Of a stretch of 64,000 nt of DNA, positions 16,752 to 24,080 are shown piece by piece. Each line of letters opens with the position of its first letter. Position 1 is the stretch's first letter. Made by a program: the position numbers and the translations under genes. The stretch is from positions 186,001-250,000 of the forward strand of contig NZ_WTVH02000008.1 in NCBI RefSeq assembly GCF_012910785.2, given 5' to 3'. The notes under the pieces are model-generated. The model searched no databases and was not told the origin of the DNA. It saw nothing but the letters and a program-made list of their open reading frames with translations. Source of the stretch: Aromatoleum buckelii (GTDB lineage: Bacteria > Pseudomonadota > Gammaproteobacteria > Burkholderiales > Rhodocyclaceae).

Positions 16752-17938
16752 TCCTGCCCGATCTGCCGCTGCAGGTCTTCACCCGCGGCGTCGAGGACGC
16801 GGGCCTCTTGGCGGTCGTCGAGCCGCAGCCGCGCGCCACAATCGTCGCCGCGACAGCGGCCGCCCGCGTGCGCGGCGTCGAACGGCACCAAGGGGTCGCC
16901 GGCGCGCTGGTGGTGGTGCCCGAGCTGGCCTTGCGCGAGCGCGATCCGGCGCTTGAAACGGCGACGCTGGCCGAGCTTGCGACGTGGGCCGGACGCTTCA
17001 CGCCGTGTGTGAGCCTCGATCCGCCCGATGCAGTGCTGCTCGAAGCGAGCGCGAGCCTGCGGCTGTTCGGCGGCATCGACGCGCTTGCGCAGCGCATCGC
17101 GAAAGCCGCGCTGCCGCTCGGCCTAACCACGACGCTTGCCGCCGCGCCGACGCCGCTGGCGGCACGCTGGCTCGCGCGGGCGCGCCCGGGCACGCTCGTC
17201 CGCCCCTCGGAGGGCTGGGCGCACGCGCTCGATGCGCTGCCGATTGAACTGCTCGCCGATGGGGCGCCCGTGCCCGCTGCCACGCTCGAGCTGCTGCGTG
17301 GCGTCGGCGTGCGCCGCATCGGCGAGCTCCCCCGCGTGCCGCGTGACGGGCTCGCACGCCGCGACGCAAGCGTCGTCACCGACACCGTTGCACGCGCCCG
17401 CGGCCGCGACCCCGATCCGCGCCCGCGCTTCGTCCCTGCCGAGCGCTTCGCCTCGCGCCTCGTGCTGCCGGCAAGCGTCGCGCACACCGAACCGTTGCGC
17501 TTTGCCGCGGGGCGGCTCTTCTCGAACCTCGCCGCATGGCTGGCCGCGCGTCGGGCCGGGCTCGATTGCTGCCGGCTGCATCTCGAACACGACCGCGCGC
17601 CCGCGACCGTCGTCGAAATCGTCACCGGCCGTCCGCAGCGCGATGCGGCGCGCTTTGTGCAGCTCGCGTGCGAGCATCTGGCCGCGCTCACGCTGCCGGC
17701 GCCAGTCGAGGCGCTGCGCCTGACGGCCGACGCGCCGGTCGCACTGCCGGCGTGCACGCCGGATCTGTTCGACGGCGAAAGCGATGCGGCGCGCGAGGCC
17801 GCGCTGCGCCTGCTCGATCGACTGCGCGCGCGGCTCGGCAGGGACGCGGTGCATACGGTGCTGCCCGTTGCCGATCATCGTCCCGAACGCGCCGGGCGCG
17901 GCCGAGGCCGGCTACACGGCGCTCGCGATCACCGATGA
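16733..17938 (+). CDS. imuB: ImuB, catalytically inactive Y-family polymerase homologue, C-terminally shortened
   Basis: 401 residues from ATG 16733 (MLWFALILPDLPLQVF). The Y-family layout is present (VVEPQPRATIVAATAAARVRG, DPPDAVLLEASASLRLFGG, then palm/finger and little-finger segments) but without the catalytic acidic pair, as expected for ImuB. A probable beta-clamp-binding motif is TPDLFDG near residue 340. The frame then reads VLPVADHRPERA, a familiar ImuB segment, followed abruptly by an unrelated arginine-rich tail and stop. Full ImuB proteins run on for roughly 80-100 more residues. The break coincides with the start of dnaE2 homology, so I infer a deletion across the gene junction. 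Function may be impaired, as the C-terminus is said to contact the partners. Confidence 0.85.
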   Translation: MLWFALILPDLPLQVFTRGVEDAGLLAVVEPQPRATIVAATAAARVRGVERHQGVAGALVVVPELALRERDPALETATLAELATWAGRFTPCVSLDPPDAVLLEASASLRLFGGIDALAQRIAKAALPLGLTTTLAAAPTPLAARWLARARPGTLVRPSEGWAHALDALPIELLADGAPVPAATLELLRGVGVRRIGELPRVPRDGLARRDASVVTDTVARARGRDPDPRPRFVPAERFASRLVLPASVAHTEPLRFAAGRLFSNLAAWLAARRAGLDCCRLHLEHDRAPATVVEIVTGRPQRDAARFVQLACEHLAALTLPAPVEALRLTADAPVALPACTPDLFDGESDAAREAALRLLDRLRARLGRDAVHTVLPVADHRPERAGRGRGRLHGARDHR

Positions 17939-20900
17939 GTGCTCGCTCGCGGGCGTCGTGCGCGCGCATCAACAGTCGCGGCGCCTCGCGCGGCCGCTGA
18001 AGCTCGTGATCGGCAGCGAGCTGCGGCTGGCCGACGGGCTGCGCATCGTGCTGCTCGCGACCGACCGTGCCGCGTACGGGCGACTCGCGCGATTGATCAC
18101 GATCGGCCGGCGCGCGGCGACAAAAGGCCGTTACCAGCTGACTCGCGCCGATCTCGATCGCGGGATCCCCGGCTGTCTGGCGCTGGTCGTGCCGCCCGAC
18201 GACGGCGTCCTCGATCGCGAGGCGCTCGTTGCCGACGCGCGCTGGGTCGGCGAACGATTTCCGGACGCCGTGTGGCTTGCGGTTGAGCTCGCCTGCGGGC
18301 CGGACGATGGGCGCCGGCTCGAGGCGTTACTGGCAATTGCTTCGGCCGCCGGCCTGCCCCCGGTCGCGGCGACCGGGGCGCTGATGCACGACCCGTCTCG
18401 TCGGGCGCTCGCCGACGTGCTGGCGGCGCTGCGGCTGCGGGTCACGATCGCCGAAGCGGGCCGGGCGCTTGCGCCGAACGCCGAGCGCGCGCTGCACGAG
18501 CGCGCCGTGCTCGCGCGCCGCTACCCGGCCGAACTTCTCGCCGAGACGCTGCGGATCGCTTCGCGCTGCCATTTTCGGCTCGACGAACTGCGCTACGAAT
18601 ATCCGGCCGAGCTCGTGCCCGACGGCGAGACGCCTGCAAGCTGGCTGCGACGCCTCGTCGAGGACGGGCTGCGCTGGCGCTACGGCCGCCCGCAGGACGA
18701 CCCCGCGCCGCCGAAAGTGCGCGCGCAGGTCGAGCACGAGCTTGCGCTGATCGCCGAGCTCGGCTTCGAAGCGTACTTTCTGACCGTCGAGGATCTCGTG
18801 CGCTTTGCGCGCGGCCGCGGCATCCTGTGCCAAGGGCGCGGTTCGGCGGCGAACTCGGTCGTCTGTTGGGCGCTCGGCATCACCGAAGTCGATCCCGAAC
18901 TCGGCATCATGCTCGTCGAGCGCTTCATCTCGAAAGAGCGCGACGAGCCGCCCGACATCGACGTCGATTTCGAGCACGAGCGGCGCGAGGAAGTCATCCA
19001 GTACGTCTATCGGAAGTACGGGCGCGAACGCGCCGCGCTCGCCGCCACCGTGATCCGCTACCGCGCGCGCAGCGCGCTGCGCGACGTCGGGCGCGCGCTC
19101 GGGCTGCCGCTCGGCCAGCTCGAACGGCTTGCGCGCGACCGCTTCTGGTTCGATGCCGGACGCATTCTGCCCGACCGGTTGCGAGAAGCCGGTTTCGATC
19201 CGGCGAGCCCCGGCGTGCAGCGCCTGGTGACGCTGACCGAAGCGCTCGTCGGCTTTCCGCGCCATCTGTCGCAGCATGTCGGCGGTTTCGTCATCGCGCG
19301 CGGCCGGCTCGACGAGCTCGTGCCGGTCGAAAACGCGGCGATGCCCGAGCGCACCGTGATCCAGTGGGACAAGGACGACCTTGACGCGTTGGGGCTGCTG
19401 AAGATCGATGTGCTCGCGCTCGGGATGCTGTCGGCGCTGCGGCGCAGCCTTGCGCTGGTCTCGACGTGGCGCGCCCGCCCGTTCACCCTTGCCGACATTC
19501 CGCGCGAGGCGCCCGAGGTCTATCGGATGCTATCGGAAGCCGATTCGATCGGCGTGTTCCAGATCGAATCGCGCGCACAGATGACGATGCTGCCGCGCCT
19601 GAAGCCGGCGCGCTTCTACGATCTCGTCGTGCAGGTCGCGATCGTGCGCCCCGGCCCGATCCAGGGCGGCATGGTCCACCCGTACCTCGAGGCGCGCGCG
19701 CGGATCGAACGCGACGAGCCGGTTTCGTATCCGCTCCCGCAACGCCTGAACGCGGACGCGGATCCCACCTCCCAACCGCAGCCCGACGGCGTGCGCCGGG
19801 TGCTCGAACGCACGCTCGGCGTGCCGATCTTCCAGGAGCAGGTCATGCAGCTCGCGGTCGTCGCGGCGGGTTTCACGCCGGGCGAGGCCGACCAGCTGCG
19901 CCGCGCGATGGGCGCATTCCGTCGCCACGGCGAGCTCGAGCGCTACCGTGCGAAACTCCTCGCGGGCATGGCGGCGCGCGGCTACCACGCCGAGTTCGCC
20001 GAGCGGCTGTGCGACCAGATCGAAGGCTTCGGCAGCTACGGCTTTCCCGAGTCACATGCCGCGAGCTTCGCGCTGCTCGTGTATTGCTCGGCGTGGTTGA
20101 AGTGCTTCGAGCCGGCCGCGTTCCTGTGCGGGCTGCTGAACAGCCAGCCGATGGGTTTTTACGCGCCGTCGCAGCTGATCCAGGACGCGCGGCGCCACGG
20201 CGTCGTCGTGCTCGGCGCGGAAGTGACCGCGAGCGACTGGGACTGCACGCTCGAGGCGCTGCCGGACGCATCGCCCAGCGCCGCTCCCGCAGTACGGCTC
20301 GGGTTGCGGCTGGTCAAGGGGTTCGGCCGCGAGGCCGCGATGCGGATTGTCGCCGCGCGCGCCGAACGCCCCTTTCCGGACGTCGACGAGCTTGCGCTGC
20401 GCGCGCGCCTCGACGCGGCCGCGCTCAAGCGGCTCGCGGTGGCCGGTGCGCTCGAGCGTCTTGCCGGCCATCGGCGCCAGGCATTGTGGCAGGCCGCAGC
20501 CGGCCACGCGCCCGAAGGCGTGCTGCGCGGCGCGCGCATCGCGGAGCCGCGCGCCGAGCTCGTGGCGCCATCCGAGGCCCAGGAACTGGTTGCCGACTAC
20601 GCGCGGCTCGGTTTCACGCTCGGCCGCCATCCGCTGGCGCTGCTGCGCGCAACGCTCACGACCCTGCGCTTCGTGACCGCGGCCGAAATCCGCGATTGCC
20701 CGGACCGCAAGCTCGCGCGCATCGCCGGCCTCGTGACATGCCGTCAGCGCCCCAGCACGGCCAAAGGCACGCTGTTTCTCACCGTCGAGGACGAGACGGG
20801 TCTCGCGAACGTCATCGTGCAGGCGGCGCTCGTCGAACGGCAGCGGCGCGAAGTGCTCGGCGCGCGCCTGCTCGGCGTGTTCGGACAGATTCGCCGCGAC

Positions 20901-20990
20901 GGCAAAGTCGTGCACCTGCTCGCACAACGCCTGGTCGATCACTCGGCACTGCTCGGTGCGCTCGATGCGCGCAGCCGGGATTTTCAATAA
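17784..20990 (+). CDS. dnaE2: DnaE2 (ImuC) error-prone DNA polymerase III alpha, N-terminus missing
   Basis: The frame is open from ATG 17784, but its first 40 codons are imuB sequence in another frame. DnaE2 homology begins at about 17902 (AAEAGYTALAITDECSLAG). The normal start, about 30 residues with the first PHP motif (a pattern like ELHCxSNFSFLxGAS), is absent. The rest looks complete: PHP remainder, polymerase core with CQGRGSAANSVVCW, PDIDVDFEHERREE and HVGGFVIARGRL, fingers with GSYGFPESHAASFALLVY, HhH and a C-terminal OB fold (ARIAGLVTCRQRP). In situ translation would need reinitiation, for example at GTG 17958 just after the imuB stop. It is the catalytic polymerase of the SOS mutasome. 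Confidence 0.85.
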   Translation: MRRARPRCACSIDCARGSAGTRCIRCCPLPIIVPNAPGAAEAGYTALAITDECSLAGVVRAHQQSRRLARPLKLVIGSELRLADGLRIVLLATDRAAYGRLARLITIGRRAATKGRYQLTRADLDRGIPGCLALVVPPDDGVLDREALVADARWVGERFPDAVWLAVELACGPDDGRRLEALLAIASAAGLPPVAATGALMHDPSRRALADVLAALRLRVTIAEAGRALAPNAERALHERAVLARRYPAELLAETLRIASRCHFRLDELRYEYPAELVPDGETPASWLRRLVEDGLRWRYGRPQDDPAPPKVRAQVEHELALIAELGFEAYFLTVEDLVRFARGRGILCQGRGSAANSVVCWALGITEVDPELGIMLVERFISKERDEPPDIDVDFEHERREEVIQYVYRKYGRERAALAATVIRYRARSALRDVGRALGLPLGQLERLARDRFWFDAGRILPDRLREAGFDPASPGVQRLVTLTEALVGFPRHLSQHVGGFVIARGRLDELVPVENAAMPERTVIQWDKDDLDALGLLKIDVLALGMLSALRRSLALVSTWRARPFTLADIPREAPEVYRMLSEADSIGVFQIESRAQMTMLPRLKPARFYDLVVQVAIVRPGPIQGGMVHPYLEARARIERDEPVSYPLPQRLNADADPTSQPQPDGVRRVLERTLGVPIFQEQVMQLAVVAAGFTPGEADQLRRAMGAFRRHGELERYRAKLLAGMAARGYHAEFAERLCDQIEGFGSYGFPESHAASFALLVYCSAWLKCFEPAAFLCGLLNSQPMGFYAPSQLIQDARRHGVVVLGAEVTASDWDCTLEALPDASPSAAPAVRLGLRLVKGFGREAAMRIVAARAERPFPDVDELALRARLDAAALKRLAVAGALERLAGHRRQALWQAAAGHAPEGVLRGARIAEPRAELVAPSEAQELVADYARLGFTLGRHPLALLRATLTTLRFVTAAEIRDCPDRKLARIAGLVTCRQRPSTAKGTLFLTVEDETGLANVIVQAALVERQRREVLGARLLGVFGQIRRDGKVVHLLAQRLVDHSALLGALDARSRDFQ

Positions 20991-21094
20991 ACCGCAGCCG
21001 AAAACCGACAAGACGAGCGTCGATCAGGACCGGGCGTCAGAGAGGCGGAACAATCGCGCCGCGGACCATCCGTTGCAACCGGGGGCCAGGTGGC

Positions 21095-21165
21095 TCATTC
21101 TGATTTCTCCCGTGCAGGGCGTGGGTTCGGCGCAAGTTCAGCAAGAATCGAAATTGTCAGCGCAC
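21095..21165 (-). pseudogene. 3' end of the IS1182-interrupted DUF1772-like gene
   Basis: When the IS1182 element and one CTAG copy are removed, the frame of the gene at 22714-23131 continues through IIALGALTISILAELAP to a TGA at 21095-21097. It adds 23 residues with a hydrophobic stretch that completes the last membrane helix. The whole protein would be 162 residues. Confidence 0.75.
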
Positions 21166-21180
21166 CTAGCAGTCCGTCGG

Positions 21181-21205
21181 ACTACGCCACCCACGGTGGC
21201 GTAGT
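21181..21205. repeat. perfect hairpin near the left end of IS1182
   Basis: An 11-bp perfect stem (ACTACGCCACC / GGTGGCGTAGT) with a 3-base loop, directly inside the left inverted repeat and about 85 bases beyond the transposase stop. It is a likely transcription stop or barrier belonging to the element. Confidence 0.75.
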
Positions 21206-21290
21206 GTTCGCGATGCGAAACGTGAATCGGGCGTGAAGGCCGTTTTCACCGTCATTTTTGCGAGAATGCGCACGATTCCCCGCCGTTTCC

Positions 21291-22646
21291 TTACTGTGGA
21301 CGCAATACGGCCATGCGCTTCAGATTCCACGCGAGGCAAACGAGGCTCCATTCGTTCGTCACGTTGTCGAGGCCGCGCAGCAGAAACTGCCGGAAGCCCA
21401 TCACCGACTTGATGATGCCGAACACCGGCTCGACGGTTTGTTTGCGCAGGGCATAAGCCGCGCGTCCGGCACGTGTCTTCAACCGGTGCTTCATCGTCTC
21501 GACCGCCGAGGCCCCCGCGGCCAGCGGTTCGGGTTCGCTGAAACGTTCCCGCCAATCCGGATGATGCGCGTCGCGCTTGACCGCGATCAGCGGTTCGATC
21601 TTCGCGGTGACGCACGCCGTGACGTTCTTCTCGCTGTAGTAACCGGTGTCGGCGAGCCAAATCGCCGGCTGATTCAACCCCTCGGGATTGGCCTGGACCT
21701 TCGCCAGCATCGGCTCGATCTGTTCCTTGTCGTTGGTCGCCTGGGTCACGTGAGTGGCGAGGATGAGCATCGATTCGGTATCGACCACCGCCTGCGCGTT
21801 GTAGCTCTGCTCGAATCCGCCACCCGCGACCGGCATGATCCGGGACTCTTCGTCGGTCAGATTGATCTGGTCGTCGGCGCGGGGCCCGGCTTGCGGCGGT
21901 TTCGGCCCTTTGCCCTTGGACTTCTTGCCCGTTTCGGCTTCCTTCTTTGCGCGGGCGGCGAGCTTCGCCTGGTGCTCGGCCTGTTCGCGTGCGAAGCGCT
22001 CCGCGGCACGCGCTTCGATCTTCGCTTTCGCTTCCGCGATCGCCGCCAGCCGGTCTTCCCGGCGGCGGATTTCCTCGGGCAGCTTCACCCCGTCCGGCAG
22101 CGAGGATTGATCGGCCGCCTCGGCCAGCTTCATGAGCTCCTGCACCTCGGCCTTGAGCTGCGCCTCGATCGTCCGTGCGTGCCCATAGGAGAGCGCACTG
22201 TGCCGGCTCGCGTTGGCGTGGATCTTGGTCCCGTCCAGACTCACCGTGCCAAAGCGCGAGAGCTGGTTCTCGCGCGCCACCTGCAGCACCTGGACAAAGG
22301 CCGCTTCGAACTCCCCGCCGAAGCGCTTCCTGAAATTGGCCAGCGTGTCGTGATCCGGATGCCGATTGCAGGCGATGAACCGGAAGGCGAGCGAGTCATA
22401 CGTCGCCCGCTCGATCTTGCGGCTCGAGAAGGTCCCGGTAGCGTAGCCGTAGATCAGCAGCGCGAGCAGCGTTGCCGGATGATAGGCGTCGCTGCCTCGT
22501 CCCGCGTATGCCCGCTCGATCGCCGACAGATCCAGCTGCTCGACGACGTCCACCACGTACCGCGCCAGATGCGCTTCCGGCAACCACTCCTGCACCGAGG
22601 GCGGCAGCAGAAAGTCAGTGTCCCGGTCTATCGGGTGGAAAGCCAT
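21291..22646 (-). CDS. IS1182-family transposase
   Basis: 451 residues. The N-terminal part (LPPSVQEWLPEAHLARYVVD, YHPATLLALLIYGYATGTFS) and the DDE core (VSLDGTKIHANAS, IWLADTGYYSEKN, TVEPVFGIIKSVMGFRQFLL) are typical of the IS1182 group. A long alanine/lysine-rich coiled insert (about 185-260, ADQ...EARAAERFAREQAEHQ) separates the first and second acidic blocks, also usual in the group. It appears intact. Confidence 0.95.
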   Translation of the reverse strand: MAFHPIDRDTDFLLPPSVQEWLPEAHLARYVVDVVEQLDLSAIERAYAGRGSDAYHPATLLALLIYGYATGTFSSRKIERATYDSLAFRFIACNRHPDHDTLANFRKRFGGEFEAAFVQVLQVARENQLSRFGTVSLDGTKIHANASRHSALSYGHARTIEAQLKAEVQELMKLAEAADQSSLPDGVKLPEEIRRREDRLAAIAEAKAKIEARAAERFAREQAEHQAKLAARAKKEAETGKKSKGKGPKPPQAGPRADDQINLTDEESRIMPVAGGGFEQSYNAQAVVDTESMLILATHVTQATNDKEQIEPMLAKVQANPEGLNQPAIWLADTGYYSEKNVTACVTAKIEPLIAVKRDAHHPDWRERFSEPEPLAAGASAVETMKHRLKTRAGRAAYALRKQTVEPVFGIIKSVMGFRQFLLRGLDNVTNEWSLVCLAWNLKRMAVLRPQ

Positions 22647-22713
22647 TTCCGCAAATCCCGTCAGTTCGCCTGGCTATGATTATCGCCTATCCCGCTCAAA
22701 GTCCGACACGCTG

Positions 22714-23131
22714 CTAGCGCGATAATCTGAAGAATGGCGCGTGAAGCGTGCGCAAACTCCCACTGGTCCCGCAGGCGCGTCCAATCAGGGGGCAGCGTAT
22801 CAGGTGACAGCGGCAACAGCGCAGCGTTCACCGGAGCAACCCAAATCCAGAAGATTGCATGCGTCACAGCAAGACACAATGCGGCAAGCAACGTCCAGGG
22901 AAGTGCTTTCGGGCGCTTACGGATAGCGACAACGAGCAGCGCACTGGCGATAACGGCACCGATCTCACAAACCCCTGAAACCTTCCCGAAAGTCGGATAG
23001 AGCGTTTGCAGGAGGTGGAGCCACAGCGCATCGTCATACTGGAGCTTGGCTGGCATCTCCAAAAGATGGGCAAACGCTGCGCTCAGACTGAGCGCCGTCA
23101 GCATAATCGTGAGGAAGCGCAGTATTTTCAC
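22714..23131 (-). pseudogene. DUF1772 (anthrone-oxygenase-like) membrane protein, interrupted by IS1182
   Basis: Start GTG 23131, with TTGAGGC upstream as ribosome site. The sequence has four predicted membrane segments and family patterns FAHLLEMPAKLQY, LYPTFGKVSGVCEIGAVIAS, IFWIWVAPVNAAL and DWTRLRDQWEFAHASRA. The current frame runs into the IS and ends ACRTLSGIGDNHSQAN; the native end lies at 21095-21165. Inner-membrane protein of unknown substrate. An ECF sigma remnant precedes it on the same strand, and together they may be relics of one operon. Confidence 0.8.
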
Positions 23132-23141
23132 AATAGTTGCC

Positions 23142-23261
23142 TCAAGGGTGCTGAGGACGTAGCGCCTCCTCGGCGAAGTCGAAGTCGCCGAGCAGGCGAA
23201 CCAGCGTCACGAAGATCCGACGCGACTCGGTCCGGTAGATCACCTCCAACTGCTCACGCAC
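23142..23261 (-). pseudogene. remnant of an ECF-type sigma factor (N-terminus only)
   Basis: A 39-residue frame starting GTG 23261: VREQLEVIYRTESRRIFVTL, then RLLGDFDFAEEAL. This matches the region-2 start of sigma factors in the SigJ/DUF6596-type ECF group (usual pattern YRxESRRILATLIRLLGDFDLAEEAL). It then ends RPQHP and a stop, about 10 bases before the membrane gene starts. The remaining 370 or so residues of such a sigma factor are missing, so an internal deletion seems to have joined its start to the next gene. Confidence 0.65.
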
Positions 23262-23345
23262 CGTCCCGGCCGCTCCCCAAGACTATTGACCGGAGCGTGA
23301 GCAACTGTCCATGCTACGGGGCGACTTTCCGCAAAAAGTAAATCA

Positions 23346-23711
23346 ATGCCCCCGCAGCCCCCTACCCTTCCACCTGCCGACAGCCGCGGTACTCGCGCCG
23401 CGCTGCTCTTCGCCTTGACGGCCGAACGCCTGTCGGTTTTCTATGAGCACGGACAATGGCCTACCGCAGCGCAGGGCGCGAGTCTCGTCGCGGAGTGGCT
23501 CAATCGCAGCGGGCGCAGTCTGCCGCTCGCCGATCGTCGCCTCCTGTCCGAACTCAGTGACGAGTTTGCCCGCCAGATTGCCGGCTCGCTGTCGCGCGAG
23601 GCGGGGCTTCAGACGGTGCACGAGATGATGGAGGCACTCGACCCCAAGTACGAATCCGATCTGGCCCGCTCGCTGATGGCGGAATGCGTGAAATGGCTCG
23701 ACGGTGCCTGA
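23346..23711 (+). CDS. hypothetical protein, 121 residues
   Basis: Protein-like composition with amphipathic helices (RGTRAALLFALTAERLSVFY, AQGASLVAEWLNRSG, LSDEFARQIAGSLSREAG, DLARSLMAECVKWLDGA) and a proline-rich start. No signal peptide or membrane segment, and no family is recognised. No clear ribosome site precedes ATG 23346, so the start is uncertain. It stands between the sigma remnant (opposite strand) and an IS256-type end just behind its stop, so its surroundings are rearranged. Confidence 0.55.
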   Translation: MPPQPPTLPPADSRGTRAALLFALTAERLSVFYEHGQWPTAAQGASLVAEWLNRSGRSLPLADRRLLSELSDEFARQIAGSLSREAGLQTVHEMMEALDPKYESDLARSLMAECVKWLDGA

Positions 23712-23766
23712 TTCGTTGTCCGGCAAAATCCACCTGATGACCGCTTGGACGTCCAGGGATTACCGA

Positions 23767-23811
23767 GGGGAGTGTCAGAATTTCTGGGTGAGGCGTGAAT
23801 AGACTTTTCCA
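23767..23811 (+). mobile_element. lone IS256-family end (remnant)
   Basis: GGGGAGTGTCAGAATTTCTG followed by GGTGAGGCGTGAATAGACTTTTCCA aligns with the left end of the IS256 element at 10335 (GGGGGTGTCAGGATTTCTGT...GAGGCGTGAAGAGACTGTTCCA). No transposase or second end follows. It is a solo end left by a deletion. Confidence 0.8.
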
Positions 23812-23857
23812 CGGTGCGCCGCCGGCCCCTCTCAGGCCAGGGATAAACGGCGCGGTT

Positions 23858-23890
23858 CGCGGCAGCTTTACATGACCTAACGCTGCCGCG
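23858..23890. repeat. imperfectly explained hairpin (9-bp stem)
   Basis: CGCGGCAGC (23858-23866) pairs with GCTGCCGCG (23882-23890) across a 15-base loop. There is no T-run. It lies behind the IS256 end and ahead of a possible small gene. Confidence 0.4.
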
Positions 23891-23963
23891 GCGACTCGCA
23901 TCCGAGGTACGGCGGGCCTCCGGATTGCATTGCTCCTCGTGGATCAGCTGCGAGGGGACCGTC

Positions 23964-24053
23964 ATGGCAACGCAACCGAAGCACGACGAACCGGACCGCG
24001 ACAAAAGCGAGCGCATTCCCGAGGGTGAATATGACGGCCCGACGGCTGTGTGA
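23964..24053 (+). CDS. possible 29-residue small protein
   Basis: ATG 23964 is preceded by CGAGGGGACCGTC, a good ribosome site at 8-base spacing. The frame (MATQPKHDEPDRDKSERIPE then GEYDGPTAV) is strongly charged and has no shadow character. It ends 27 bases before the glycosyltransferase start on the same strand, so it could be co-transcribed or couple its translation. No homologue is known to me. Confidence 0.4.
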   Translation: MATQPKHDEPDRDKSERIPEGEYDGPTAV

Positions 24054-24080
24054 GATAGTCGGCTCAAGGGCTGTCGTGAA

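Larger units (their letters stand above)
21170..22713 (-). mobile_element. complete IS1182-family insertion sequence, 1544 bp
   Basis: Ends: left inward CAGTCCGTCGGACTACGCC and right inward CAGCGTGTCGGACTTTGAG, imperfect inverted repeats. It is flanked by the palindromic tetranucleotide CTAG at 21166-21169 and 22714-22717, a target duplication of the kind known for this family. A single transposase gene fills it. It breaks the small membrane-protein gene on the same strand. Confidence 0.93.
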
